Shown here: positions 30,513 to 40,759 of the stretch, piece after piece | Numbering within the stretch: position 1 is the first letter of the stretch | Layout: each line of letters opens with the position of its first letter | DNA from: Sepiola atlantica | Taxonomy: Eukaryota; Mollusca; Cephalopoda; Sepiida; Sepiolidae | Length of the DNA stretch: 64,000 nt | Assembly (NCBI GenBank): GCA_963556195.1 | Contig: OY744525.1 | Span: 82,349,165 to 82,413,164, forward strand | Reading direction: 5' to 3' | The notes under the pieces: model-generated | What the model saw: only the letters and a program-made list of their open reading frames with translations | The model's database searches: none | Told to the model about the DNA's origin: nothing | Made by a program: the position numbers and the translations under genes

Positions 30513-31730
30513 GTGCCTCGGGTCGAGTTCACGGAGCCTTTCCAAAACACTGGAGTTGATTTTACTGGACATTTTTGGATCAAGAGCGGATCTACGGAAG
30601 AAAAAGTGTACCTTTTACTCTTTACTTGCATGTCCATCAGAGCTATACATGTGGAGGTGGTTCCTGACATGGGAATGTTATCTTTCGTGCAAGCCTTGGT
30701 TAGGTTCACTAACCTGTATGGTGTTCCTCAAGCACTTTATTCTGATAATGCTAAGACATTTGTAGGCAGCGGCAAACTGTTTTCCCGACTCTCCCTGTTT
30801 CACGAATACCAGCAGAAATTTGCCACCTCCAATATCCAGCTGCGCACTATTCCTCTGTATTCTCCCTGGTATGGAGGTGTGTGGGAGAGATGCATACAAA
30901 CTGTCAAAACATGCCTGCACAAAACCATAGGCAGGGGACGAGTGGATTACTTCTCGCTAATAACTATCGTTTCGGACATCCAGAGGGCAGTCAATAATCG
31001 TCCTCTAACCTACTGGGAATTTGCAGACCGAGGACTAGAAGCTGTGACCCCTAGTATGTTCCTGGGACCCAAGAAAAACCCTGGATTGATGTTGAAGCTA
31101 GGAGCAAGTGACCTGACAAATACAGCTCCCCCTGGTCGCAGAAAATTAGTTGAGACAATGATGCTGCGGAATGAATGGTTGGAAAATTTCCGGCATTTGT
31201 GGTATGAGGAATATCTCCTCTGTCTTAGAGAGAGGCCTCAAGGCCGATCACAGGAGTCCTTCACTAACCGAATAAGGGTAAATGATGTTGTCCTCATCAA
31301 GAGCCCCCTTAAACCAAGACCATTTTGGCTATTGGGGTCCGTCTTAGAACTTTTGGAATCTGACAGGGGTGTCGTCAGATCGGCACGTATCAGGCAGAGT
31401 GATGGTGCAGTGGTGGTGCATTCTCTCAAGAATCTATTTCCATTGGAGCTTTCCCTTTCACCGGAAGAGGCTGGACAAACCGCAGACTCATCGTCCCCTC
31501 CCAACATTCCGAGCAGCTCCATAGGAGAGGAGGCCACACTGTGGTTATGCCCAAAATGCAATTCCCCTCAAGGAGAGGAGAACATGATTGCCTGTGATCG
31601 GTGCAACGAATGGTTCCATTTTAGATGCGCGGGTGTGGAAAGGGCTCCACCGCAGAGACAGAAATGGTACTGTCCTGAGTGCGTTCCCCGCAAACGCCGG
31701 CGGGGTAGACCCAGCTTACTTCCAGCATAA
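30513..31730 (+). CDS. BEL/Pao integrase with C-terminal PHD finger
   Basis: A 405-codon frame in the same phase as the upstream polyprotein, so the true product would be one protein of about 1760 codons. The coding phase is open from 30453, and Met 30513 is only the first ATG. The catalytic core has GVDFTGHF (first Asp), LYSDNAKTF (second Asp) and PWYGGVWER (Glu), the DD35E set. A DUF5641-like region (NDVVLIKSPLKPRPFWLLG) follows. Residues 346-390 form a PHD finger: CPKC, then CDRCNEWFHFRC, then WYCPEC. The last residues KRRRGRPS look like an AT-hook. PHD fingers read histone tails and AT-hooks bind the minor groove of AT DNA. A targeting role is inference. Confidence 0.9.
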   Translation: MPRVEFTEPFQNTGVDFTGHFWIKSGSTEEKVYLLLFTCMSIRAIHVEVVPDMGMLSFVQALVRFTNLYGVPQALYSDNAKTFVGSGKLFSRLSLFHEYQQKFATSNIQLRTIPLYSPWYGGVWERCIQTVKTCLHKTIGRGRVDYFSLITIVSDIQRAVNNRPLTYWEFADRGLEAVTPSMFLGPKKNPGLMLKLGASDLTNTAPPGRRKLVETMMLRNEWLENFRHLWYEEYLLCLRERPQGRSQESFTNRIRVNDVVLIKSPLKPRPFWLLGSVLELLESDRGVVRSARIRQSDGAVVVHSLKNLFPLELSLSPEEAGQTADSSSPPNIPSSSIGEEATLWLCPKCNSPQGEENMIACDRCNEWFHFRCAGVERAPPQRQKWYCPECVPRKRRRGRPSLLPA

Positions 31731-31818
31731 ATTAAAGGTCCTGAGTACGACTTCAAACTATAGCCTACCTCACCTCTTTTTTTCTTTCTTTTTTTTTCCT
31801 TCCTCTTGTTCGGGAGTG
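31731..31818 (+). other. BEL 3' untranslated segment with pyrimidine tract
   Basis: Between the stop and the 3' LTR lies a T/C-rich stretch (31771-31808) ending CGGGAG. A purine-rich priming tract next to the LTR, expected for plus-strand synthesis, is not obvious. Confidence 0.5.
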
Positions 31819-32166
31819 TGTGAAAAAAAGAGGTGACGATACTCACGTGAAGAAAATCAGAGGACCGGAAGGTAAAACCCGATGCCTTCCATCTATTTAT
31901 ACTAATAGGGAAGGCATTCAGTGGTTATAAAGTCTTCCTCTTATACCGGAGAGGGCATTAACATTTTGGACTTGCTTCTGTGTTAACCAGTTATCAGTTA
32001 ATCATTTGATTTGTTACCAAGCTTACAGCTACCCCCTTCCCCATCTTTAGTTATTTGTTAACTGACTTCCCGATTTCGGTGGGAAGTCGCGAATCGGCAG
32101 TGTTTCGCAAGACAACAGCACTTCTACTATTCTTACACTTCAACCAGTCGAAAGATTTTTTCGACA
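31819..32166 (+). repeat. BEL/Pao 3' LTR
   Basis: 348 bp, same length as the 5' LTR with three differences by eye, followed by a TA run. Confidence 0.92.
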
Positions 32167-32186
32167 ATATATATATATATATATAG

Positions 32187-32226
32187 TTATTCACTGACAA
32201 CTTTTCGCTGTATCAAATTTCTTCAG

Positions 32227-32228
<2 letters not shown>
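32187..32228 (-). ncRNA. Very weak hammerhead-like string
   Basis: The minus strand has CTGAAGA then GCGAAAAGTTGTCAGTG next to a TA run. The helix II arms do not pair, so it may be only a decayed relative of the motifs at 22450 and 33241. Confidence 0.2.

Positions 32229-32230
<2 letters not shown>

Positions 32231-32273
<43 letters not shown>
32231..32273. repeat. (TG)n(TA)n microsatellite
   Basis: TG repeats passing into TA repeats. Confidence 0.9.
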
Positions 32274-32276
<3 letters not shown>

Positions 32277-32283
32277 AACTACT

Positions 32284-32327
32284 ATCATGGGAGGGTTTCA
32301 AAGTCTGTCCATTATTTTGTCCAACCC

Positions 32328-32334
<7 letters not shown>
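32284..32334 (-). mobile_element. Tc1/mariner-type terminal inverted repeat, solo
   Basis: The reverse complement reads TACAGGGGTTGGACAAAATA then ATGGACAGAC, a typical Tc1-like end following a TA. The rest of the element is missing; the sequence enters TA repeats on both sides. Confidence 0.5.

Positions 32335-32379
<45 letters not shown>
32331..32379. repeat. (TA)n microsatellite
   Basis: About 49 bp of TA. Confidence 0.9.
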
Positions 32380-32381
<2 letters not shown>

Positions 32382-32434
32382 ACCGGGTTAGTCTTCTATA
32401 TAAAACCTAGTAATCTTCTAGTTTACTCACCATG

Positions 32435-33240
32435 AAGAAAGAAATCGATTACATTTGTTCAATCATTTACGTGATGGGTGAGAATAAATATCCTTGGCAC
32501 TGGAGGCTTTCTTCGTCCTCTTTCTCTCTTTCTTTGTTTTTTTTTCTTTACAGCTCCGAGCATACAATCTACTTCCAAGTCCCATTTCTCTTTTTAACTC
32601 TAGGGTGTTTATATCTTCGAGGCATTCTAGTGTGAAATTATAGAATGATTTAATGATTCCTTTCTCCCACACACTTTAAATGTAGTGTTAGTCGGTGTGA
32701 GAATCACGTGCAGACGATTGGCCTAGCCGATCAGTGATTAAATAGGTGAAGAAGATGGCTAGACACCCAGCAGGATGAAAAAATAAACCCAACGGTCAGA
32801 TGGTCAATATTCTAAGGTCAACAACGATCTCTTACGTGAACATATGTATAACAAATTACAAAGGGGCCCCTTATCATACATTCAACAAAGCTAGAAGAGA
32901 TTACAACACAGCCTTATAAAAAAGTGGGGTCACGGAATAATTAACATAGACACCCAGCAGAACGCACCACCCAAGCATGAAGAAATATGTATGCTCCTTA
33001 CATGTAGGTTAAGCGCTCTGATAGAGAAAATAAGGGTTTCCACTTAGCGTAAATAAAAATTATTCTATAAAGAATAGATTTCAGTTAGATTACCGGTACT
33101 GTAGAAAATATGTAAACAAAGAACATACATATAGCGCTATAATTTATTTTACGGTTAATGGCGAAGACACGTGACCATTGATCACATTCATTAGAATGTG
33201 ACCAGGCATTCGGGTTTCGAATCAGAGTGTGCATATCCTT
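32435..33240. other. Spacer without recognised feature
   Basis: A duplicated string (AGACACCCAGCAGgA near 32762 and 32949) is the only structure noted. A lysine-rich minus-strand frame at 32463-32672 has no known motif. Confidence 0.4.
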
Positions 33241-33295
33241 GTTACGTGTAATAATGAAGAGTTGTGATACGACGAAACTGCTGTCTGTGGATTAG
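33241..33295 (+). ncRNA. Decayed hammerhead-like motif
   Basis: GTTGTGATACGAC can form helix II, then GAAACTGCTGTCTGTGGATT. This matches the motif at 22450 (GAAACAGCTGTCTGTGGATG) with one change that breaks helix III. The first core segment reads ATGAAGA and lacks the invariant C. Confidence 0.35.
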
Positions 33296-33306
33296 TATAT
33301 TTTATA

Positions 33307-33340
33307 CTAGTTATACCTATCGGCGTTGCCCGTTAGTGTT
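33307..33340 (-). mobile_element. Helitron-like 3' end
   Basis: Reverse complement: ACGGGCAACGCCGATAGG, then TATAACTAG before T. A short CGG/CCG stem lies about 10 nt before CTAG. Confidence 0.4.
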
Positions 33341-33514
33341 TCTTTCTTTCTTTAGAGTAAACCGTTTATTTTTTGTTTTCAAAATATTAAGATTTTGTTT
33401 TTTGATATAATTTTGAAAGTTAAATTTAGTTAGTACAGTACTGTCTGGTTATTAAATTATCAATTGAACCAAATTTGTAGAAAAATCCAATTATATGTTG
33501 TTACTGTTTAAAAG

Positions 33515-33605
33515 AAAGAGAAGAAAATGCGGATGCCGTGACCGGCGATTGAACATTGAACCTTTATATATTTAGACTTGGGCTCTCCCATCTGATTTAA
33601 TTCGC
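33515..33605 (-). mobile_element. tRNA-derived SINE head
   Basis: The minus strand shows TCAGATGGGAGAGCCCAAGT (A-box and D-arm like), an anticodon-arm-like stretch with CTAAATA, then GGTTCAATGTTCAATCGCC (B box). Pairing is imperfect. A SINE relic is more likely than a tRNA gene. Confidence 0.45.
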
Positions 33606-33838
33606 TGCGTTATATACTAATATAATACTTGTCACAGGAAGGGTATAAGCAATAAATATAGCATCAATTAAAAAAAAAATTCTTTTTTTCGCTATGGTTT
33701 TGGTGGAAGCGCTTAAATGGTACAGCTTACAAACAAACAAAAATAATAATAATGTGGTCACGTTATTCACCCTGTTGCCGAGAATATATATTCCGAAATT
33801 CATAATGATTCGTTCTTTAGTTTAGGAGATTATCCTTT

Positions 33839-33840
<2 letters not shown>

Positions 33841-33889
<49 letters not shown>
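33841..33889. repeat. (TA)n microsatellite
   Basis: About 49 bp TA followed by GATA repeats. Confidence 0.9.
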
Positions 33890-33890
<1 letters not shown>

Positions 33891-34297
33891 ATAGATAGAT
33901 AGACAGACAGAGAGTAAGAGTAAGCGTGAAGAGTGAGAGGAGAGGGTATGAATGTATATTTAATGTTCGTAATAGAAACTAAATGAAATATTTTTTGATT
34001 GCATCTGCAGAAATCTACTGAAAAGATATACTGAAAAAGAAAACGGATTAAAAATTACATCTACTTTCATTTGTATCAACCATCGACCTATAGAAATATG
34101 AAAGAAAAACGAAATATAGCCAGACGTTTCCCCCGAAGAAATAAAATAGTAATTATGATATTGTTATTGTTCTCAAATATTCAACGTTACTGGAAATTAT
34201 GAAAAGCATCGCTTTAAATAACCCGAAAAAAAAAAACGGTATTTTTTCTACATTTCTCTCTCTCATAATATATATATATCTATATATATATTAGATA

Positions 34298-34335
34298 CTA
34301 GCTGGGCCAACCTGGAGTTTCCCGGGAATATGTGT
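34298..34335 (-). mobile_element. Helitron-like 3' end
   Basis: Reverse complement: TTCCCGGGAAACTCCAGG, then TTGGCCCAGCTAG before T. The CCCGGG palindrome and CTAG terminus follow the family layout. Confidence 0.35.
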
Positions 34336-34659
34336 CTTTCTTTTGTTTATCAAAATATTATTTGTAAATGCATCGGACGACTTCGCAAGATTTCTTTGTT
34401 ATTTTTAACTCATTAATTTATAAATATTCTCCCAAACCGGCATTGTCCGGGAGTCTTTTGTTCCACGCAAACAATATTTATAGATACAATGTAGGTTCAA
34501 TCGTAGCAATGTAACTGTGGGAATACTTCGGCTAAATTGATTGAAGACAGCGTTTTCCTCTTTAAATGACGTGAAGAAGCAAGACGATTATTATTACGGC
34601 GTTGTTGCAGTCTTTCATTAACTTCGGTTGATTGAGGACGTCGGGATGAGGTTACACCA

Positions 34660-34977
34660 GTCGAGGATCCGTTCTCGATAATCAGTCCGGCAGGAACTGG
34701 GCCATTTTGGTGGCCTTTTATCTACCGGGTTGAGGTATACTTCCTGGGTTTTCCTAGGAGGTGCACCTTCCCAGACTTTGCCTCCCCTCTTTCGGGAGGA
34801 GTAAGTTTATTACTTGCTGCCTGAGGCGCCCTGACCGGGAAATGCCGACGGGGTTGCCCAAGCTATTTTTGCTAGGCCAGAGTGCTCCTTCTTTAGGGGC
34901 GCTGGCTTGATCTTCCCCCACTTTCCGACCTTGTGTCACATATTCCTGCGGTGGGAGGAAGTTAAATACCCGCGTTG
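34660..34977 (+). mobile_element. SINE with unidentified head (type 3)
   Basis: Best-preserved type 3 copy. Head: CTCGATAATCAGTCCGGCAG then CCGGGTTGAGGTATAC. Body: CTTTGCCTCCCCTCTTTCGG, CTGCCTGAGGCGCCC and AATGCCGACGGGGTTGCC. Tail: CCGACCTTGTGTCACATATT, CTGCGGTGGGAGGAAGTTAA plus ATA. The body from GCCTCCCC onwards is nearly that of the U2-headed long SINE, so only the head differs. The minus-strand 84-aa frame is a shadow. Confidence 0.8.
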
Positions 34978-35169
34978 AACAAAAATATTCAGAATTAATG
35001 TTAATCATTACCTTTTATGTTTAAACTTACAAATCGTCATTTCTGCTTCAATCTTCTAATCATGTACATGTGTTGCTCATTATTTTTATAATACTACAAA
35101 TTCGGTTTTTGTTCGAGATATTTAAATTCTTCAAGATCAAACTCAAACTCAATGTTTTAATCCCTGACG

Positions 35170-35303
35170 GCTATAATGTCTTCAATCAATTTGGACGAAA
35201 TCGGTAGCGTATTCCAACCATCATATAATATAATTGACCCATTTTTAATGATTTTCTGGAACACTGAAAAGACTCTCGGGCAACGCCGGATCGGGACAGC
35301 TGG
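35170..35303 (+). mobile_element. Helitron-like 3' end
   Basis: Contains TCTCGGGCAACGCCGGATCG then GGACAGCTGG before T, which fits a stem plus CTRR. Confidence 0.4.
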
Positions 35304-36298
35304 TGTAATGAAATCGTCCAAAATATACATTTACACAGTAATATTCGAGGAATATATAGCAAAGTTATAACTGTGATACCGGCTGTAGTTTTTGTAACTT
35401 ATTTGAATACCTATACATTACTGATAACGTTACACAAAACGAAGCTACACGTGTATTGCTATGTATTGGATTTGCTTGACGAATTACCAGTGACAAAACA
35501 ATGACATACTCGCACATACATATTTGCTTTATCTAATCTATAAAATTAAGTCAATCGGGTTTTCCATGTAAGACCTGATAGCAATACGCCCAAGAAATCG
35601 ATATTTTATGAGGTCAAGTCAATGTTTATTTTTCTGCTTACTACCATGTTCTTTACAACAAATTATTCGATTGCCCTTCAGTTCCTTAAATCAAAACTTT
35701 CAACATAGGATTGCCGTTACAATGGACATTTTCCTGGACGATGACCGTAACGGATTCTGCTGCTTAAATCTTTAAAAAAAAAAAAAAAAATCGACATTAA
35801 TCTATCTTTCACAGCTTTCGATAAGATTGAATATTAAAATAGTTTTCTTACTATTTCTAGCATATAATGCTGATGCAATAATTTGCATGAGAAAAACTTA
35901 TTCATGATATTGTTTTTGTTTAAAACACAATTTCGTTCAAACATACACACTTCATAAAAAATTATTAAAAACAAAATACACAAACTATTTCTTTTATTCT
36001 CGCCACAAAAGATAATCATTAAGAAATTGAATAATGGCCGACAAATTACCGTCAAAGGAGAATGTTCAGTTTTCTTAAAATAGAATTATCTCGATTGCTA
36101 TACAATATCGATACAAACTAAAATACGTGTAACTTATAAAATAAAGAATAATAATATGGGGGTTAGGGTTAGATGCACTTGTTTCTGGAATGATTTATTT
36201 CTCCTCCAGGAAACCAATACCAAAATATCAAAGAGAATGTTTAGATTAACTCATATGTTTTTGTCACAGAAATTAAGACGCTCGGTCACGGCGTGTAT

Positions 36299-36299
<1 letters not shown>
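35304..36299. other. AT-rich spacer without recognised feature
   Basis: Only poly-A (35774-35790) and short chance frames. Confidence 0.45.
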
Positions 36300-36336
<37 letters not shown>

Positions 36337-36337
36337 A
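36300..36337. repeat. (CA)n(TA)n microsatellite
   Basis: CA repeats passing into TA repeats. Confidence 0.9.
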
Positions 36338-37324
36338 ATGAAAGCGAAAAAAATTACAATTAAATATTTCAAAATTATCTTTTACTTATTCATAAATAGT
36401 ATTACACAACTCAACTTATTTTATCATATTCAAATGGAAGGGGGTAATAATGCATTCTATGAGACCCCTTTCAAGGAAAACATATACAAAAGACGTTCTC
36501 ATGATAATTTTCATAAGTAAATGATCATTCTAACTTAATTCGAAGTTTGTAGCTCTGATAACAAACAACACAAGACAGAAATAATAACAGAAAGTCACAC
36601 GGACAATTTTCCTAATTCAAATATAAAGATATGCAATTGCAGAACGCGTATGTTTTGATGGCTCTAATAAAACGAAAATTGCAAAAGGGAATTGCAATCC
36701 GGAAGAAGATTCAAGGGCAGCTTATTTGCTAATCATACTAATATACGTTATCAAAGGCACGGAGCTACTCAATATGATGTATTAAGATATTTAGAGTTAA
36801 GTAATAAGGTAGATTTTGTCAAGATTGCGCTACCGTACTTTGTAGATTACCCGATGGATTCGCATTCTATTGCGATTTACTTCGGCAATACAATAATTCT
36901 ATGTCAGCAAAAGGAATAAGAAAAGGAGAAAAAAGCATTTGTTGTACTATACCAAGTGAAAATGTAACAATTGTTATGTTCCCTGATATAAGATGTTTAC
37001 TAAATCAACGATACGAAATCAGTTTTAACTGTAGGCACTTCAAACGTTAAACTCTGATTAAGTTTGTGAACAATCTAGAAAATTTAACATAAATAACAAC
37101 AATATAGCACAAACATTAATGCATGCCTAGATAGGTATAATTTGTTATAAGAGGTAGAATCCTAGTAAACTAATAAAACTAGGAGATCCAGTCTTAATTA
37201 AAAGATTAAAAATAAATAATACAACTAAAAATATATCTAATAACTTTTTTTAAGACGGGAAATACTTTAAGTGACATAGGTTATCATATTACATGTATAA
37301 ATCAAATCATAGACTTGTCGTTTT
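36338..37324. other. AT-rich spacer
   Basis: A 75-aa plus-strand frame at 36692-36919 has fairly mixed composition but no motif or second copy that I can see. I leave it unassigned. Confidence 0.4.
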
Positions 37325-37840
37325 TAATGTTGCTGCAATAAGAGTAATAATAGTAGTAATAATGATAGTGGCTGTAGTGATAATAGTAGTAGCAGAAGTA
37401 ATGAAAATAGCAATAATAATAGTATCTACAATAATAACAGTAGTAATAAGTATTACAATAATAGTAATAATAATAGTAGTGATAGTAAAAATAATAGTAA
37501 TATAATGAATAGTTATAATAATAATGATAGTAATAGTGATAATAATAGTAGTGATAGTAAAATAATAGTAATACAATGAATAGTTATAATAATAATGATA
37601 GAAATAGTGATAGTAGTTGTAATAATCGTAATAATGATAATAAGAATATAGAAATAGTAGTAATAATAATATTAATAATAAGTGTAGCAATAATAATAAT
37701 TATGATATCAATAATAGGGATAAAAATAATGACAATAGTAGTAGTAATAATAACAATAATACTAATAGTAATAGAAATAATAATAATGTGAATATTTATA
37801 GTAATAATAATAATGATAGTAATAATGATAGTAATAGATT
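37325..37840. repeat. Degenerate (ATA/GTA) trinucleotide tract
   Basis: About 500 bp of interspersed AATAAT, AGTAGT and GATAGT triplets. Ile/Val- and Tyr/His-rich frames across it are artefacts. Confidence 0.9.
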
Positions 37841-38039
37841 AAGTAAAATTTTCATAATTTCAAAATATATATTAGTATTAGTTAATACACGGTTAATTCT
37901 TATGATCAAAATTATCTGATGATGACCTTAAACATTATAGTTTTTTTTTAATTTAAGTATTTGGATTAAATGTACGGCATAGCCCTAATGTTATCTCTCA
38001 GTATACTTATTTGTTGATTTATTTATTTTCTTAACTCAC

Positions 38040-38329
38040 CCGTGCTTGCTCTGTTTAACGTATGTCAAAATGATAGCCGCCCGAGACGAGAAAGAGGCGT
38101 TCATTAGGATATAAAAGGGAACTAGGGGCTTATTAGTGCAAATTTGGAGGGTCAGCTGACCGTGACCTATATTTAGCCGACACCAAATTTGATCGAGTTT
38201 GAATCTTGTCCTTTTTGTCTTTCTCTCTTTCAACTGGTGACATCTCCAATGCGGGATTCTCACTTTTTATTCAGTCGTTGAAAAGGTGTAGTTGCATCGA
38301 AACGTTGGTTGATTGACGTAAGACTATAA
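38040..38329 (+). mobile_element. Penelope-like terminal segment, tentative
   Basis: The 3' part has TTGAAAA, GGTGT-AGTT-GCATC, then GAAACGTTGGTTG, the same layout as the motif in the inverted ends at 40206 and 40481 (GACGT-loop-ACGTC, GAAACGTTGGTTG). It is followed by the long AT array. A conserved stem plus GAAACGTT is the only evidence. Confidence 0.3.
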
Positions 38330-39425
38330 TATCTTTTATATAATTATATATATATATACTATTTTTTATATAATTATATATATATATACTATTTTTTATA
38401 TAATTATATATATATATACTATTTTTTATATAATTATATATATATACTATTTTTTATATAATTATATATATATATATATATACTAGTTTTTATATAATAA
38501 TATATATATACTAGTTTTTAAATAATAATATATATATACTATTTTTTATATAGTAATATATATATATATATACTATTTTTTTATAATTATATATATATAT
38601 ATACTATTTTTTAATAATTATATATATACATACATACTATTTTTTATATAATTATATATATACATACATACTATTTTTTATATAATTATATATATATATA
38701 TACTATTTTTTATATAATTATATATATATATATACTATTTTTTATATAATTATATATATATATATACTATTTTTTATATAATTATATATATACATATACT
38801 ATTTTTTATATAATTATATATATACTATTTTTATATAATTATATATATATATATATACTATTTTTTATATAATTATATATATATATATACTATTTTTTTA
38901 TATAATTATATATATATATACTATTTTTTATATAATTATATATATATATACTATTTTTTATATTTAATTATATATATATATATACTATTTTTAATATAAT
39001 TATATATATATATACTATTTTTTATATAATTACATATATATATATACTATTTTTTATATAATTATATATATATATACTATTTTTTATATAATTATATATA
39101 TATATACTATTTTTTATATAATTATATATATATACTATTTTTTATATAATTATATATATATACTATTTTTTATATAATTATATATATATACTATTTTTTA
39201 TATAATTATATATATATACTATTTTTTATATAATTATATATATATACTATTTTTTATATAATTATATATATATACTATTTTTTATATAATTATATATATA
39301 TATACTATTTTTTATATAATTATATATATATACTATTTTTTATATAATTATATATATATACTATTTTTTATATAATTATATATATATACTATTTTTTATA
39401 TAATTATATATATACTATTTTTATA

Positions 39426-39491
<66 letters not shown>
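38330..39491. repeat. 1.16-kb tandem array, AT-only unit of about 28-32 bp
   Basis: About 35-40 units of TACTATTTTTTATATAATTA followed by a short variable TA run. The TA run length changes from unit to unit, so the period wobbles. It ends in 55 bp of pure TA. Confidence 0.92.
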
Positions 39492-39492
<1 letters not shown>

Positions 39493-39534
39493 TGACCACT
39501 ACATTAATGCTGAATATAAATAATTCATCACCTC

Positions 39535-39910
39535 GAAACAAGGAGAAATTTAGCTGCTAAACGGCAACGACATCAAGTCCGTCCTGAATTTGTATACCTC
39601 GGCAGCAACATCCAGTTAGCGAAAAGAGACATCAAAATCCGCAAAAGCAAGTTCTGATCGATCAGTGTCCTTGATGGACTGCACACCATCATGAAATACC
39701 CCCTCTCTGACAATTTTGATAGGGACATTTTTGGGGGTCACGGTGGAATCTGTCTTGCTTCACGGCTCAAGCACTTATGAACTGCCAGCATTAAGCATCA
39801 TTTGATGACAAATACATATGCATGTAACGAGTTGCATCGGACATCAGTTGGAGGAAACACTCAACCAAGAAACACCTATATGTGGACATAGCGAAACTGA
39901 GAAAGGATGC

Positions 39911-39983
<73 letters not shown>

Positions 39984-40195
39984 GACTTCGGCTTGCTGGT
40001 CACTTCTAGACAAGTCAGACATTATGAGTCACACTCCCCTATGGAATCCATTACGCTGCAAAAGTTCAGTCGGAAGATCTCATCACACCTACATCGATCA
40101 ACTTGTAGAAGATTCTAGATGTCTTCTGGAGGACATGCCGACAGCGATCTGACAGAGATGGTTAGAGGAAACGAGTCAAAAGGAATCTCGACGGT
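39535..40195 (+). pseudogene. Non-LTR ORF2 C-terminus with internal GA expansion
   Basis: Plus-strand frames give FVYLGSNIQLAKRDIKIRKS, the FxYLGS block of non-LTR ORF2. After degraded sequence come RLRLAGHF just after the GA repeat (the RRLRLAGHxxR block) and, in another frame, YIDQLVEDSRCLLEDMP. These are in family order. Stops and frameshifts kill it. A 67-bp GA microsatellite has expanded between the blocks. Confidence 0.65.
39911..39977. repeat. (GA)n microsatellite
   Basis: Perfect GA run inside the non-LTR relic. Confidence 0.9.
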
Positions 40196-40205
40196 CTACG
40201 CAGAT

Positions 40206-40535
40206 CAACCAACGTTTCGACGTTGACACGTCTTCTGGGGACTCTAAAGTGATTTAAGTAATACACATTGAAATTATACATAGGAAAACAGACAACAAAT
40301 TGTGCCAGTCGGAAGCTACCTTCATTAAAGATGTCTTCCTACGATTAGATGGCCCCTGCTCCTTACCCCAACACATTTGGCGAGTTCATAGGAATTTAAC
40401 CTCCACGCAATGCGTAAGACCTTTTCATCCACCTCATCTTACCTCCCTTACCAAACCTTTAATTTTTCAATCCATACGGTTACTTAAATCACTTTTGAGT
40501 CTCTAAGAGACGTGTTAACGTCGAAACGTTAGTTG
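40206..40535. mobile_element. 330-bp element with 55-bp terminal inverted repeats
   Basis: 40206-40260 and 40481-40535 are inverted copies of each other with about seven differences. Each carries a perfect stem (GACGT, 4-nt loop, ACGTC) directly followed by GAAACGTTgGTTG at the outer end, and TACTTAAATCACTTT at the inner end. About 220 bp lie between, with a 68-aa frame of no known type. It resembles either a MITE or a Penelope-like end pair in inverted arrangement. Confidence 0.6.
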
Positions 40536-40759
40536 TCCCCCATAGATTGTTTCTAAATTGTTTTATAATGTTAGTTATAAAAGCTCTACTCACGTATTGA
40601 GCACTTTAAAAAATATTAGTTTTAAGTTCATGTTAACTAATACATATATAACATATTTTAGGACATTTTCCTGAGTATTTGCATCAATAACAACAACATG
40701 ATAAATATAAATAAATAATTTCATGACTGGCCAAATGTTATCGTATTTCAATTCGAAAC

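Larger units (their letters stand above)
25979..32166 (+). mobile_element. BEL/Pao LTR retrotransposon, near-complete
   Basis: A 6188-bp element with direct LTRs (25979-26326 and 31819-32166), a short leader and one long polyprotein frame. Domain order is gag, aspartic protease, reverse transcriptase, RNase H, integrase, which is the BEL/Pao order (also shared with Gypsy). The YVDN-type RT box, DUF1759-like gag and DUF1758-like protease mark BEL/Pao. LTRs start TGTG and end GACA. Flanks are TA repeats on both sides, so the short target duplication cannot be told from the microsatellite. No tRNA primer site beginning TGG is evident right after the left LTR. One UGA interrupts the frame at 30450. 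Confidence 0.92.

Noticed and set aside
32463..32672. Lys/Arg-rich 69-aa minus-strand frame
   Set aside because: The basic end comes from a T/C-rich tract; the rest gives no recognisable family.
36692..36919. 75-aa mixed-composition frame as a gene
   Set aside because: No motif, no second copy and no supporting signals; too short to call.
37293..37791. Ile/Val- and Tyr-rich frames
   Set aside because: Composition of the degenerate ATA/GTA tract gives stop-free frames on both strands.
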